Positions 15,961 through 24,614 are shown, counted from the stretch's first letter. The stretch is 64,000 nucleotides of DNA from RGIG7179 sp051893555 (GCA_051893555.1 JBJFHL010000091.1:19239-83238), one strand, 5' to 3'. Numbers and translations are program-made. Notes: generated from the sequence alone by a model not told the origin.

Positions 15961-16249
15961 GGCATTCTCCTTTTGCTAAATAGTAGTTACGCCAAATTAT
16001 CTGGCGTTTCGTCAAAAGGTTAGGAGTTTTGCCAAATGGTGCTACATCTGAGTGAACTGTTTACTACATATTGAAGATTCATATTCACCCCACACTACAT
16101 ATAGTGGCCCCTAAACCCAACCAAAACACACCATTGGGTATGTACTCCAAACCTCAAATTCCGAAAATAAAAGCCGAAAAAGCCCAGAAATACGGGGTTT
16201 TTCAGCAGAATATGTGTGTTCAGTTAGCAGCGCAAAGCGTTTCACAAAC
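15961..16249. other. Right-end non-coding region of the element
   Basis: 290 bp without a gene between symE and the comM breakpoint. It contains the inverted repeat at 15989-16007, a TTGACG at about 16010-16015 on the minus strand that may be the symE -35 box, and an imperfect AAAAAGCCC/GGGGTTTTT hairpin (16177-16202) that might stop comM transcripts entering the element. It is more A+T rich than the chromosomal side. No integrase is present at this end. Confidence 0.5.
15989..16007. promoter_or_regulatory. Inverted repeat in the symE promoter region
   Basis: ACGCCA and TGGCGT, 7 bp apart, form a perfect dyad 29 bp upstream of the symE start codon, between a TTGACG and the ribosome site. A related GCCAAA occurs at about 16035. 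It could be an operator or an mRNA hairpin. Confidence 0.45.
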
Positions 16250-17212
16250 AAATAAGACACCGTTATGTGCCAGGGAAGCTTCTCCGGGATATGGCACGGT
16301 GCCTCCGCCCAGCAGACCGGCCCGGCTGGTTCTGTAGTCTGCCATACGAAACGGTCTATGCGTTACCATGGGCTGGTTTTCATTCAGCAGGCCCGCTACC
16401 GAATAGATCATTGTCGTTTCCAGCTGTTCGGCAGCCGTCATCTCCGGAAGAATGCCCGGGATCCGTCTGGCAAGCATGGTCTTCCCGGAACCGGGAGGCC
16501 CCATGAGCAAAATACTGTGATTCCCGCATACGGCTGCAGCAATGGCTTCCTTCACCTGCCACTGTCCTCTGACGTCGGAAAAATCCGGTATGTCCTGCAC
16601 TGTGTGTTCTGTCTGGGATGACAGTTTCGCACGCCTGCGTCGGAGTTCGTCCGCAGAAGGTATTGGCTCCAGACCGCAGATCATGTCCGCCGCCTCCCGC
16701 AGATGACGGACCGGTATGAGGCGGATCCGAAACGCCTCTGCTGCCAGAAATGCCTCCTGACAGTTCTCTGCCGGCAGAAAGATCTGCTGCAGCGCCGGCG
16801 TTTCCCTTCTTTCTGCCAGCGCTTTTACCATGGGCAGAACACCCTTCACCGGAGACAGGCTTCCGTCCAGCCGAAGTTCCCCCAGAAACCCGCTTGTCTC
16901 CAGGGTTTCCACGGCATGTCGTCCTGTCAGAATTCCCGCAGAGCGCAGGATCCCCATGGCCATGGCCAGATCATAATGACTTCCTCTTTTGTGCAGATAA
17001 GCGGGCACCAGATTGATCACGATGCGGCTCACCGGATAGTCAAATCCGCTGTTTCGAATCGCACTTTTCACCCGCTGACCGGCTTCCTTGATGGAGGTGT
17101 CACCCAGCCCCACCACATAAAAGCCCGGAAGCCCCCTTGTAATGTCTGTCTCTACCGTTACCGTCTGCCCTTCGATGCCGCGGAAGGAGGCGGTGGAAAT
17201 CTTCGCTAACAT
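16220..17212 (-). pseudogene. comM: comM (YifB, Mg-chelatase-like ATPase), cut off by element insertion
   Basis: The start at 17212 has CAGGAGGTGG upstream. The N-terminal lon-protease-like domain is intact (GLPGFYVVGLGDTSIKE; VNLVPAYLHKRGSHYDLAMA) and the AAA core has Walker A GPPGSGKTML. Walker B and everything after SLAHNGVLF are missing: about 320 of the usual 500 or so residues remain, followed by nine residues read from the element. ComM is a hexameric helicase promoting branch migration in natural transformation and is a known target of genomic islands, for example AbaR in Acinetobacter. The fragment lacks Walker B and should be inactive. Confidence 0.88.
16245..16255. mobile_element. 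Right boundary of the integrated element inside comM
   Basis: The ComM reading frame is normal through SLAHNGVLF, whose last codon is at 16250-16252. The expected LDELPEF continuation is missing and unrelated A+T-rich sequence follows. The junction is therefore at about 16249. The left junction and the other attachment site lie outside the window, so the core sequence cannot be defined here. Confidence 0.75.
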
Positions 17213-17592
17213 GTTCCCACCTCCTGAAAGGTCAGGCCTGTCAGGTGACGGACAGAGATTTCCACCACTTGGAATTCCATGCCGCGGCAGGGCTGTCCCG
17301 TCTCTGACAGATAACATGCCGCCGTGCAGCGGATCTTTTTCTGTTTTTCCGCTGTGACAGCCTCCGCAGGTGCGCCGAACCGGCTGCTCTGCCTGGTCTT
17401 CACCTCTACGAAAGTCAGAATTCCGTCTCTGCAGGCGATCAGGTCAAGTTCACCGTACCTGCATCGATAATTCCGTGCCAGGATCTCATATCCTTCCCCG
17501 GTTAGCAGACCTGCTGCCAGATCTTCTCCCAGTTTTCCCAGCGTCTGCCGGCAGACACCAGTCTGACGACTTGTCTCTTGATTTGTTTTCAT
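17206..17592 (-). CDS. yraN: YraN/UPF0102 family nuclease-fold protein
   Basis: 128 residues from the ATG at 17592, which has AGGAGGG upstream. GKLGEDLAAGLLTGEGYEIL, then YRCRYGELDLIACRDG and FVEVKTRQ, give the complete UPF0102 pattern: Glu, Gly-Glu-x-Asp and Glu-x-Lys of a restriction-nuclease-like fold. The family is conserved in bacteria and commonly sits next to comM, as here, where its stop overlaps the comM start. The biochemical role is not settled. A sigma-A promoter lies at 17656-17684. Confidence 0.88.
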   Translation of the reverse strand: MKTNQETSRQTGVCRQTLGKLGEDLAAGLLTGEGYEILARNYRCRYGELDLIACRDGILTFVEVKTRQSSRFGAPAEAVTAEKQKKIRCTAACYLSETGQPCRGMEFQVVEISVRHLTGLTFQEVGTC

Positions 17593-17655
17593 TTTCTTTC
17601 CCTCCTGTGCACCGATCCTGCGCACAGCCGGGGCGAGCTATCCACTTCATACCTA

Positions 17656-17684
17656 AATTTACAGGTTTTAACAAGATTTGTCAA
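17656..17684 (-). promoter_or_regulatory. Promoter of yraN-comM
   Basis: Minus-strand TTGACA (17679-17684), 17 bp, TAAATT (17656-17661). The TSS would be about 55 bp before the yraN start codon. Confidence 0.7.
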
Positions 17685-17729
17685 TAGAAAACAGAAAAAA
17701 GAGCGATGATTAAAATGTAAAATATTGGG

Positions 17730-17923
17730 TCAACCCGAGAGGGGTTCAAAGTGAAATATGGTTGACAAAGAAATGAGAAAACATATGCAAAAAACGAGAA
17801 AAGCGCAAAAAAATCAACCTGCAGACGGATTTTGCGAAGAACAGGTTGATTGTCATGTAAAAAGAAGGGGGAGTGGTAAAAAATGTATCAACCTGAAAAT
17901 ACAAAAACACATTGTGAGGTTGA
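17730..17923. repeat. Three TCAACC-N24-GGTTGA inverted repeats with fixed 30-bp spacing
   Basis: The pairs are 17730-17735 with 17760-17765, 17814-17819 with 17844-17849, and 17888-17893 with 17918-17923. In every pair the two half-sites start exactly 30 bp apart. Pairs 2 and 3 extend to ATCAACCTG and (C/G)AGGTTGATT. The 24-bp interiors are unrelated to each other. The array fills the otherwise empty stretch between the HAD-operon terminator (17941-17959) and the yraN promoter. No protein-coding gene is convincing here. It could be a set of regulator sites three helical turns apart or an RNA with three hairpins. Confidence 0.7.
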
Positions 17924-17940
17924 TTTTTGGTCGTACAGGG

Positions 17941-17959
17941 AAAAAGGAGCTGTTGCTCC
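17941..17959 (-). terminator. Terminator of the HAD/MBL operon
   Basis: GGAGC-AACA-GCTCC on the minus strand is followed by TTTTT, 54 bp after the HAD stop codon. A second small dyad (TGACC/GGTCA) lies at 17963-17977. Confidence 0.65.
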
Positions 17960-18012
17960 GGCTGACCTGACGGGTCAACTGTGCAAGCTGCACTCTGCAT
18001 TCCTTTCCGTAT

Positions 18013-18963
18013 TCATTTTCCCCGCATCCGGCGGACCAGACGGCGCGCAAGCTGACGCAGCCGGTGCAGAATCCGGTTCCGGAAGCGGAATGCTGCCAGC
18101 TGCCAGGCAGGCCGCTTCACACCCAGTGCAAACCGTTCCACTGCCAGGGCAACGCCCTCGTCTTCATTGGAAGGCGCCACATAGTCAGCCATGGCACGCA
18201 CTTCCGGCTCCCCGTTGGCCATGGCAATGCCCAGTCCTGCCTCTGCCAGCATGGCCATATCATTGGGACTGTCCCCGCAGGCCATGGCCGATGAGAGATC
18301 CGCATGCAGAATCTCGCACAGCGCTGCCAGACCGGTGGCTTTGCTGGTGGTGGCACCGCCGATTTCCAGATTATGCGGCACCGAGGAAGTCACCGTAATG
18401 TCGGGAATCCGCTCCAGAATTTCCTTCATCGCTGCTTTATCCTCGAACTGTGCAAAGTGTATATTGATATTTTCGATGGACGAAATATGTTCCTCCAGAA
18501 AGTCATAAATCTGATCCACAGGCTGCCGGGTCCGCAGAATGTAACTGCGGCTCATGTACGTCGATCCGTGATCCCGTATGTCTTCGAAGACGGACCGGTC
18601 GATGTATGCCTTTCCCCCGGTGAAGACCTCCACCGGAAACCGGCTGTGCTCCCGCAGCAGCCCTGCCACCTGCTTCAGCGTTCCGGGATCGATGCAGTTT
18701 TCGTAAATCACCGTTCCGCTCCGAAGGTCCGTAATCATGGCACCGTTGGAAGTCACCACATATTCCAGGCCCTGTATGCGAAAAATATCCTTTGGCAAAG
18801 AACACCATGCGCGTCCCGTTGCGATAACCACATGTATCCCCTTTTTCACCGCCCTTTCCAGCACACGCCGTGTCCGCGGCGTGATACGTCCTCTGGCCAG
18901 GGTGGTGCCGTCCAGATCCAGCGCGATCAGGGTGATTTTTTCAGGTATCGGACCTTTCATCAT
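18013..18963 (-). CDS. Cof-type HAD family phosphatase
   Basis: 316 residues from the ATG at 18963, which overlaps the upstream stop (ATGA) and has GGGGAGGG before it. HAD motif I is ALDLDGTTLA with the nucleophile Asp, motif II is IATGRAW, and motif IV is ACGDSPNDMAML. A type IIB cap lies between. Cof-type enzymes hydrolyse sugar phosphates, pyridoxal phosphate or FMN; the substrate cannot be told from sequence. The C-terminus ends in an unusual Arg-rich tail (FRNRILHRLRQLARRLVRRM), possibly membrane- or RNA-associated. It is coupled to an MBL-fold hydrolase. Confidence 0.88.
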   Translation of the reverse strand: MMKGPIPEKITLIALDLDGTTLARGRITPRTRRVLERAVKKGIHVVIATGRAWCSLPKDIFRIQGLEYVVTSNGAMITDLRSGTVIYENCIDPGTLKQVAGLLREHSRFPVEVFTGGKAYIDRSVFEDIRDHGSTYMSRSYILRTRQPVDQIYDFLEEHISSIENINIHFAQFEDKAAMKEILERIPDITVTSSVPHNLEIGGATTSKATGLAALCEILHADLSSAMACGDSPNDMAMLAEAGLGIAMANGEPEVRAMADYVAPSNEDEGVALAVERFALGVKRPAWQLAAFRFRNRILHRLRQLARRLVRRMRGK

Positions 18964-19583
18964 GATTTGCCCTCCCCGGCGTTCTCCGGACCAGATTCCA
19001 GACATGCCAGAAACTCCTGATTATAAATGCGGATCTGCTTCATGGTCGCATGCCCGTCATGGCCGGGATAAACGGTATATTCGTTGCTCCACCGGTCGAT
19101 GATCTGGCGGCAGCTTCGAATCATGTCCGCAGGACTTCCGTCTTCCAGATCCGTACGCCCCAGATCCGTATCGAAAATGGTATCTCCGCTGAAAACCACA
19201 TGGCTCTTTTCCGAGAGAATGCAGATGGAACCCGCTGTGTGACCCGGCGTATGCAGGATCTTCAGTTCTTCCCCGGACAGATCCAGCCGGTCCCCGTCTT
19301 CCAGAAGACGGTCAACCCTTCCTTTATATATGGCCGCATCCATTGCATGCATCATCACAGGGCAGTTCAGTGCATCGGCAACCCGTGCCGCTGCGCCCAC
19401 ATGGTCATAGTGATGATGGGTCAGCAGAATGCCCAGGGGATGCAGCCCTTCCTTCTGTACATATTCAATGAATTTCTGCGGTTCGTAGCCCGGGTCAATG
19501 ATATAGCAGTCCGCACCGTCCCTGGTCCAGATCACATATCCGTTGCTTTCCAGGGTCCCACCGATAAAACGCTTAATTTTCAA
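18960..19583 (-). CDS. MBL-fold hydrolase (glyoxalase II-like)
   Basis: 207 residues. LLTHHHYDHVG supplies the HxHxDH zinc motif near residues 54-60; HTPGHTAGS, FSGDTIF and YPGHDGH supply the remaining ligands. Length and motif order match the stand-alone glyoxalase II-like hydrolases of Firmicutes, which act on thioesters such as S-lactoyl or S-glutathionyl analogues. It has GGAGGAGAG before its start. An extended -10 box (TGCTATACT) at 19616-19624 on the minus strand is the likely promoter. Co-transcription with the HAD gene suggests a general metabolite-clearing role. Confidence 0.87.
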   Translation of the reverse strand: MKIKRFIGGTLESNGYVIWTRDGADCYIIDPGYEPQKFIEYVQKEGLHPLGILLTHHHYDHVGAAARVADALNCPVMMHAMDAAIYKGRVDRLLEDGDRLDLSGEELKILHTPGHTAGSICILSEKSHVVFSGDTIFDTDLGRTDLEDGSPADMIRSCRQIIDRWSNEYTVYPGHDGHATMKQIRIYNQEFLACLESGPENAGEGKS

Positions 19584-19662
19584 AATCTCTCCTCCTGACA
19601 GTTTCTGCTTGTTTCAGTATAGCACAGTGCAGGGGTTTCTGTACAGTGTCTATGAATTTCTC

Positions 19663-19690
19663 TTGCAAAATATGCTAAATATGTTACAAT
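19663..19690 (+). promoter_or_regulatory. Promoter of the trkA-trkH run
   Basis: TTGCAA (19663-19668), 16 bp, TACAAT (19685-19690), 33 bp before the trkA start. Confidence 0.6.
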
Positions 19691-19723
19691 AGTTTGTTAG
19701 TACAGAGATGAAGAGGTGTCAAC

Positions 19724-21082
19724 ATGAAAATTGCCATTGTGGGTGCCGGAAAACTGGGAATCAAAGTAGCAAATGCCCTGCTCGGCGGCGACCATTCCAT
19801 AACCATCATCGATAAGAACGAGGACGTCCTGAACAAAATCTCACAGCAGCTGGATGTGCTGACAGTCTGCGGAAACGCCAAACAGATCAGCCTGCTGAAA
19901 GAGCATGAAATCGGAACCTTTGACTTCCTGCTGGCCGTAACCGGCAGCGATGAGAAAAACATCGTGATTGCAAGTTTTGCAAAGAAACTGGGATGCAGTA
20001 AAGTCATCGCCCGCGTTCGCGACCCGGAGCATATGAACCAGCTGGACTTCATCAAAGAGACCATGAACATCGATCACATCGTGAACCCGGACATGGCCAT
20101 CACCAATGAAATCTACAAATACCTGGTTGAAAAATACACTCTGACCGGCGGCGTTTTCTCCACCGGGAAAGTGGCACTGATTCAGTTCGGCGTCAAACGG
20201 TATAAAAGCCTTGCCGGCCTGTCTATGATTGATGTGAAAAATGTGCTTCCGAACATGCTGGTGGTGGCCATTTCCCGTAATGGAAAGATCATCATTCCCC
20301 ACGGCAGCACCGTAATCGAACCGACAGACACCCTGTACCTGATCGGAGAGAAAACCCAGATCATGGAACTTCATAAAAAAGTCCACGAAAAGGGAAAATA
20401 TACAAACCTGCAGAAAGTGATGATCATCGGCGGCGGAAAGACCGGTTTTTATCTGGCGGCCAAACTGGCAGAATTCGGTATCTCCGTCAAGGTGGTGGAG
20501 ATCAACAAGGAACGCTGCTACTATCTGTCCACTCATCTGGATAATGTGATGGTGCTCCATGGCGACGCCACGGACATGTCCCTGCTGGAAGAGGAAAACC
20601 TGGACGAGATGGATGCCTTCGTCACGGCCACCGGTTTTGATGAAGAAAATCTGCTGCTTGCCCTGAATGCCAAGCAGCGCGGCATCGAGGATGTCATTTC
20701 CAAGATCAGCCGTGAGGGTTACCGTGATCTCATCGAAAAAATGGGAATCGATATGGCGCTGAACCCGCTGAATATCACAGCCAGCACCATTCTCCGCTAT
20801 ATCCAGGGCAAGAAACGTGTCATCTCCTCCCTGCTGATTCAGGGGCAGGCGGAGATTATGGAGATCATCGCTGTCAACGACATGAAACTGGTAAACATTC
20901 CGCTGAAAGATCTGGATCTGCCGGAAGGCGTTCTGATCGCAGGGATTCACCGCGGACAGCAGGTCATCATCCCGGACGGCGAAACAAAAATTCTGGAAGA
21001 CGACAAGGTCATTATTTTCTGCCTGCTTTCGGATATCGCAGAGCTGGAGAAGCTGTTCCGCAAGAAGCGGCATTTCATATAA
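19724..21082 (+). CDS. trkA: Trk system K+ uptake regulator TrkA
   Basis: 452 residues with two RCK units. Each unit has a Rossmann NAD-binding motif: IVGAGKLGIKVANAL at residues 4-18 and IIGGGKTGFYLAAKL about residue 235. Each is followed by a TrkA-C domain (ISRNGKIIIPHGSTVIEPTD and IHRGQQVIIPDGETKILEDD). TrkA is a cytoplasmic ring that gates TrkH channels in response to nucleotides. The next two genes encode TrkH subunits, so one regulator may serve both. Confidence 0.93.
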   Translation: MKIAIVGAGKLGIKVANALLGGDHSITIIDKNEDVLNKISQQLDVLTVCGNAKQISLLKEHEIGTFDFLLAVTGSDEKNIVIASFAKKLGCSKVIARVRDPEHMNQLDFIKETMNIDHIVNPDMAITNEIYKYLVEKYTLTGGVFSTGKVALIQFGVKRYKSLAGLSMIDVKNVLPNMLVVAISRNGKIIIPHGSTVIEPTDTLYLIGEKTQIMELHKKVHEKGKYTNLQKVMIIGGGKTGFYLAAKLAEFGISVKVVEINKERCYYLSTHLDNVMVLHGDATDMSLLEEENLDEMDAFVTATGFDEENLLLALNAKQRGIEDVISKISREGYRDLIEKMGIDMALNPLNITASTILRYIQGKKRVISSLLIQGQAEIMEIIAVNDMKLVNIPLKDLDLPEGVLIAGIHRGQQVIIPDGETKILEDDKVIIFCLLSDIAELEKLFRKKRHFI

Positions 21083-21106
21083 CGTATATTTAAGGAAGGA
21101 ACAACT

Positions 21107-22573
21107 ATGAGCAACAGAGTGCGGGATTTATTCCGGATTCAGGGCTACATTCTGCTGGTACTGGCAGCCGCCCTGACGATTCCCTGCATTATGGCATTTT
21201 ACATCGGTGAGCAGGAAGCTGCCTCCGGCTTCAGCCTGACACTCCTGTTCTGTATTGCAGTAGGCGGCATCATTGTGAAATTTGTAAGCCCTTCTCCGGC
21301 CAGAATCAAGGCCAGAGACGGGTTTCTTGTTGTTTCGGCCAGCTGGCTGGTGGCCTCTGTGGTGGGCGCACTGCCCTTCCTGCTGTCCGGAGCCATTCCT
21401 TCGGTTTTTGATGCTTTTTTTGAATCCTGCTCCGGTTTCACGACCACAGGGGCATCCATTCTGACGGATATCGAGTCTTTACCGAAGTCGATCCTGTTCT
21501 GGCGCTCCTTCACCCACTGGCTGGGAGGAATGGGGATTCTGGTTTTCGTGATGGCGCTGCTGCCTTCTCTGGGAATCAGCGGACAGAATGTGGCCAATGC
21601 GGAAACGCCGGGGCCGACCAAAGACAAGATCACCGCAAAATTTTCCGATACTGCCAAGGACCTGTATCTGATTTACATCGGCATGACCATTCTCGAAACG
21701 ATTCTTCTGGTCTTCGGCGGACTCAGCTGGTATGATGCGCTGGTGCATACCTTCGGCACCGTGGGAACCGGCGGTTTTTCCTGCTATAACGACAGCGTCG
21801 GTCACTTCGGAAGCGCCTATGTGGAATGGGTCATCACCATTTTCATGTTCCTGTCCGGCGTCAATTTCAATTTGTATTACCTGACCGGGAAAGGCGGACT
21901 ATCCTGCCTGTACCGGGATGAAGAGTTTCGGTTTTATGCCTCCATCGTTGTCGGCTTCAGCACGGTGATTTTTCTGTGCCGCGGCTTTTTCAGCGGTTTT
22001 GCTGCCATTGGAGAAACCCTGCGTGACACCGTGTTTCAGGTCGTTTCCGTCCTCACTACCACCGGATACATGACCAATGACTTCGATACCTGGCCGACCT
22101 TCGGCAGAATGCTGATCTTCACCCTGTTTTTCGTCGGAGGCTGTTCCTCCTCTACCGGCGGCGGCATCAAATGCGTGCGGGTGCTGGTTGCCATGAAACT
22201 GGTACGCCGCGGCATCTCGATCAAGCTTCATCCGCGCAGAATCGCCCATGTGACTCTGAACCGCCGGGAGCTGAACAACGATGTGGTCATTCACATCACC
22301 AACTTTATTTTTACCTATCTGCTGATTATGGCCTGCGGTTTTCTGCTGATCTCACTGAACGGCTTCGACTTCATGTCCAGCTTTTCGGCAGCGGCCACAT
22401 GTCTGGGAAATATCGGACCGGGATTTGGAACCTTTGGTCCATCCATGAACTTTTCCGTAATGTCAGACTTCTCCAAGCTGGTATGCGCTTTCCTGATGCT
22501 GTTTGGCAGACTGGAGCTGTTTACCATGCTGGTCCTGTTCTCCAAACATTACTGGAATGCCAACAAATGCTGA
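21107..22573 (+). CDS. trkH: TrkH family K+ transporter, first copy
   Basis: 488 residues, polytopic. Four pore-loop signatures are visible: SGFTTTGASI, GTVGTGGFSC, LTTTGYMT and LGNIGPGFG. Each keeps the filter Gly of the SKT (TrkH/KtrB) superfamily. The conserved GGCSSSTGGGIK loop, near TM8, and GGMGILVFVMALLP are also present. It starts 24 bp after trkA behind AAGGAAGG, so it is the direct partner of TrkA. It acts in the cytoplasmic membrane, importing K+ (Na+ in some relatives). Confidence 0.93.
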   Translation: MSNRVRDLFRIQGYILLVLAAALTIPCIMAFYIGEQEAASGFSLTLLFCIAVGGIIVKFVSPSPARIKARDGFLVVSASWLVASVVGALPFLLSGAIPSVFDAFFESCSGFTTTGASILTDIESLPKSILFWRSFTHWLGGMGILVFVMALLPSLGISGQNVANAETPGPTKDKITAKFSDTAKDLYLIYIGMTILETILLVFGGLSWYDALVHTFGTVGTGGFSCYNDSVGHFGSAYVEWVITIFMFLSGVNFNLYYLTGKGGLSCLYRDEEFRFYASIVVGFSTVIFLCRGFFSGFAAIGETLRDTVFQVVSVLTTTGYMTNDFDTWPTFGRMLIFTLFFVGGCSSSTGGGIKCVRVLVAMKLVRRGISIKLHPRRIAHVTLNRRELNNDVVIHITNFIFTYLLIMACGFLLISLNGFDFMSSFSAAATCLGNIGPGFGTFGPSMNFSVMSDFSKLVCAFLMLFGRLELFTMLVLFSKHYWNANKC

Positions 22574-22595
22574 AAATAAACTTCGGGAGTATATT

Positions 22596-24068
22596 ATGCA
22601 TCTGAACTATCCTGTCATAGTGAAAGTCACAGGGCTTCTGACCCTCATCGAGGGACTTTCCATGCTGCCGTGCATCCTGACTGCAATGATCTATGCAGAA
22701 TGGAATGCCGCAAAGGCTCTGTTTCCCGTAAGCCTGCTGTGCATATGCATCGGCTTTGTCATTATGACCCAGTTAAAATTTAAAAAGCTGCGCCTGAAAT
22801 TGCATGAGGCCTTCCTGATCGCCTGCCTCAGCTGGATCTACTGTTCTCTGATCGGTATGATGCCGTTTTATTTCAGCGGCTGCGGATTCACACTGATGGG
22901 TTCTTTCTTCGAGTCCGTGGCAGGTTTCACCACCACAGGATGCACCGTACTGGATCCAAATCTGCTTCCGATGGCGCTGCAGCTCTGGCGTGCCATCTGT
23001 CACTGGCTGGGCGGTATGGGAATTCTGATCCTCGTTCTGTCCATCTTCCCAATGCTGGGAATCAGCGGCCAGTTTGTCATGTCCGCGGAATCACCCGGAC
23101 CTGCCTTCGAACGGCTGGGCATGAAGATCAGTGAAGCAGCCAAGTACCTCTATGGCATCTACCTGTTTTTCACCATTGCAGAATTTATCCTTCTGGCCAT
23201 TGGCCCGATGGATATTTTCAATGCACTCTGTGCAACCCTGAGCAGCATCAGTACCGCCGGCCTCATCATCACCGACGCCAATGCAGTCTATTTCCAGAGC
23301 ACCTACGTCCGGTTTGTGATCATGGCCTTCACGGTACTCTCCACCATGAGCTACCTGATCTACTACATGATCCTGAAGGGACGGTGGCAGGACGCACTGA
23401 AAAATATGGAAGCCCGGGCTTTCCTGGCGATCATTTCGGTCTCAACCCTGGCCATCGCCGTTGTCCTGAAGACCACCGGCACCTATTCCAGCCTGTGGCA
23501 GGCTGTGAAAGACAGTCTGTGCCAGGTGGTTTCCATGGTATCCACATCCGGCTACTACGTCTGCGACTACATGAAATGGCCCGCTTTCGCACAGGTGGTC
23601 CTTTTCTTCCTCATGATCATGGGCGGCTGCTCTGCATCCACTTCCGGCTCCCTGAAGATTATCCGGGTCATCGTCATGCTGAAGCTGGTGAAACGCGGTA
23701 TTTTCCGCAGAATCCACCCTCACGCGGTGAAGCCGGTCATGCTGGAAGGCCGTCCGGTCTCTGCACCTTTGGCGTCCTCCATCACCATGCATATCCTGCT
23801 TTACTTCGGCGTGCTGATCGCGGGCAGCATTCTGCTCGCGATAAACAATCTGGATATGGAGACCACCATCAGCGCAGTACTTGGCATCTTCTCCAATACC
23901 GGCATGGGGCTGGGACAAGTCGGCGCAACCGGCTATTTCGGCATGTTCAATGGGTTCTCCCTGTTTCTTCTGTCCATGCTCATGATTGCAGGCCGTCTGG
24001 AAATGTACGCGATCATTCTGCTGTTCACGCCGTCCTTCTGGCATCCGGATAAGGTCAAAGGCATTTAG
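22596..24068 (+). CDS. TrkH family transporter, second copy
   Basis: 490 residues from the ATG at 22596, 22 bp after the first trkH. Its layout mirrors the first copy, with GGCSASTSGSLKI, GGMGILILVLSIFP and pore loops AGFTTTGCTV, SSISTAGLI, VSTSGYYV and SNTGMGLG. The four filter Gly remain, but the second and fourth loops differ from the first copy (STAGL for GTGGF; NTGMG for NIGPG). That suggests another ion selectivity or affinity. The two copies are a clear tandem duplication that has diverged. It has no TrkA gene of its own. Confidence 0.88.
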   Translation: MHLNYPVIVKVTGLLTLIEGLSMLPCILTAMIYAEWNAAKALFPVSLLCICIGFVIMTQLKFKKLRLKLHEAFLIACLSWIYCSLIGMMPFYFSGCGFTLMGSFFESVAGFTTTGCTVLDPNLLPMALQLWRAICHWLGGMGILILVLSIFPMLGISGQFVMSAESPGPAFERLGMKISEAAKYLYGIYLFFTIAEFILLAIGPMDIFNALCATLSSISTAGLIITDANAVYFQSTYVRFVIMAFTVLSTMSYLIYYMILKGRWQDALKNMEARAFLAIISVSTLAIAVVLKTTGTYSSLWQAVKDSLCQVVSMVSTSGYYVCDYMKWPAFAQVVLFFLMIMGGCSASTSGSLKIIRVIVMLKLVKRGIFRRIHPHAVKPVMLEGRPVSAPLASSITMHILLYFGVLIAGSILLAINNLDMETTISAVLGIFSNTGMGLGQVGATGYFGMFNGFSLFLLSMLMIAGRLEMYAIILLFTPSFWHPDKVKGI

Positions 24069-24165
24069 CCCTCCTTATTTCTTTCCAAAACGTATTCTCC
24101 CGATTTTTTGGGGCATGCTTAGGGTAAGAACCCTTCTCAGGGATTTATGGAAAGGAGTGATCCGA

Positions 24166-24573
24166 ATGATGGTAAAGGATCTGATGAGCAGCCATATTCG
24201 CACAGTGCTTCCTGATGATCCCGCCGAACTTGCCGCGGAAATCATGCGAACCGAAAATGTCGGTATCGTTCCCGTATGCGACAGTCAGTCACATTTACAG
24301 GGACTGATCACCGATCGCGACCTCATTCTCCGAAAAGGCTTTGGTCAGACTGCGAAAGCCGTCATGAGCAAAGATCCTGTTACGGTATCACCCCGTCAGG
24401 ACATTCATGAGGCTGCCCTGCAGTTTTCTGCCTGCGGTGTACGACGCCTGCCGGTGGTAGACGGAGAACGGCTGGTGGGTATGCTGAGCCTGCGGGATCT
24501 GGCAAGAAAAAAAATATTTACAGCCGAGATCGGCCATATTATTTATCATATCAGTAATTTCGGCGAATCCTGA
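24166..24573 (+). CDS. Two-CBS-domain protein
   Basis: 135 residues starting MMVKDLMSSHIRTV after an AAAGGAG site. Two CBS motifs are complete: VGIVPVCDSQSHLQGLITDR (residues 36-55) and RRLPVVDGERLVGMLSLRDL (about 98-117). Such stand-alone CBS pairs bind adenine nucleotides (ATP, AMP or c-di-AMP classes) and modulate enzymes or transporters. Here it lies between the trkH pair and a cation antiporter, so it may couple ion transport to energy state; that is inference from position. The tail (AEIGHIIYHISNF) is a short helix. Confidence 0.85.
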   Translation: MMVKDLMSSHIRTVLPDDPAELAAEIMRTENVGIVPVCDSQSHLQGLITDRDLILRKGFGQTAKAVMSKDPVTVSPRQDIHEAALQFSACGVRRLPVVDGERLVGMLSLRDLARKKIFTAEIGHIIYHISNFGES

Positions 24574-24614
24574 TTTTGCGGTTCACCGGTTCATCATCAC
24601 AGGAGGTTTCATTC

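Noticed and set aside
16177..16202. Strong terminator at the element edge
   Set aside because: The AAAAAGCCC/GGGGTTTTT stem has a central G-G mismatch and a short GC part; noted in the region entry but not called.
17730..17923. CRISPR array or integron attC sites
   Set aside because: Repeats alternate in orientation and are only 6-10 bp, so not CRISPR; the sequence does not fit the RYYYAAC/GTTRRRY core of attC sites.
17758..17970. Seventy-codon plus-strand frame over the inverted-repeat array
   Set aside because: No ribosome site, basic low-complexity product, and the perfect inverted repeats inside it are better explained as DNA or RNA signals.
19841..21073. Minus-strand open frame of 410 codons opposite trkA
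   Set aside because: Codon-bias shadow of trkA; His- and Gln-rich composition without a domain.
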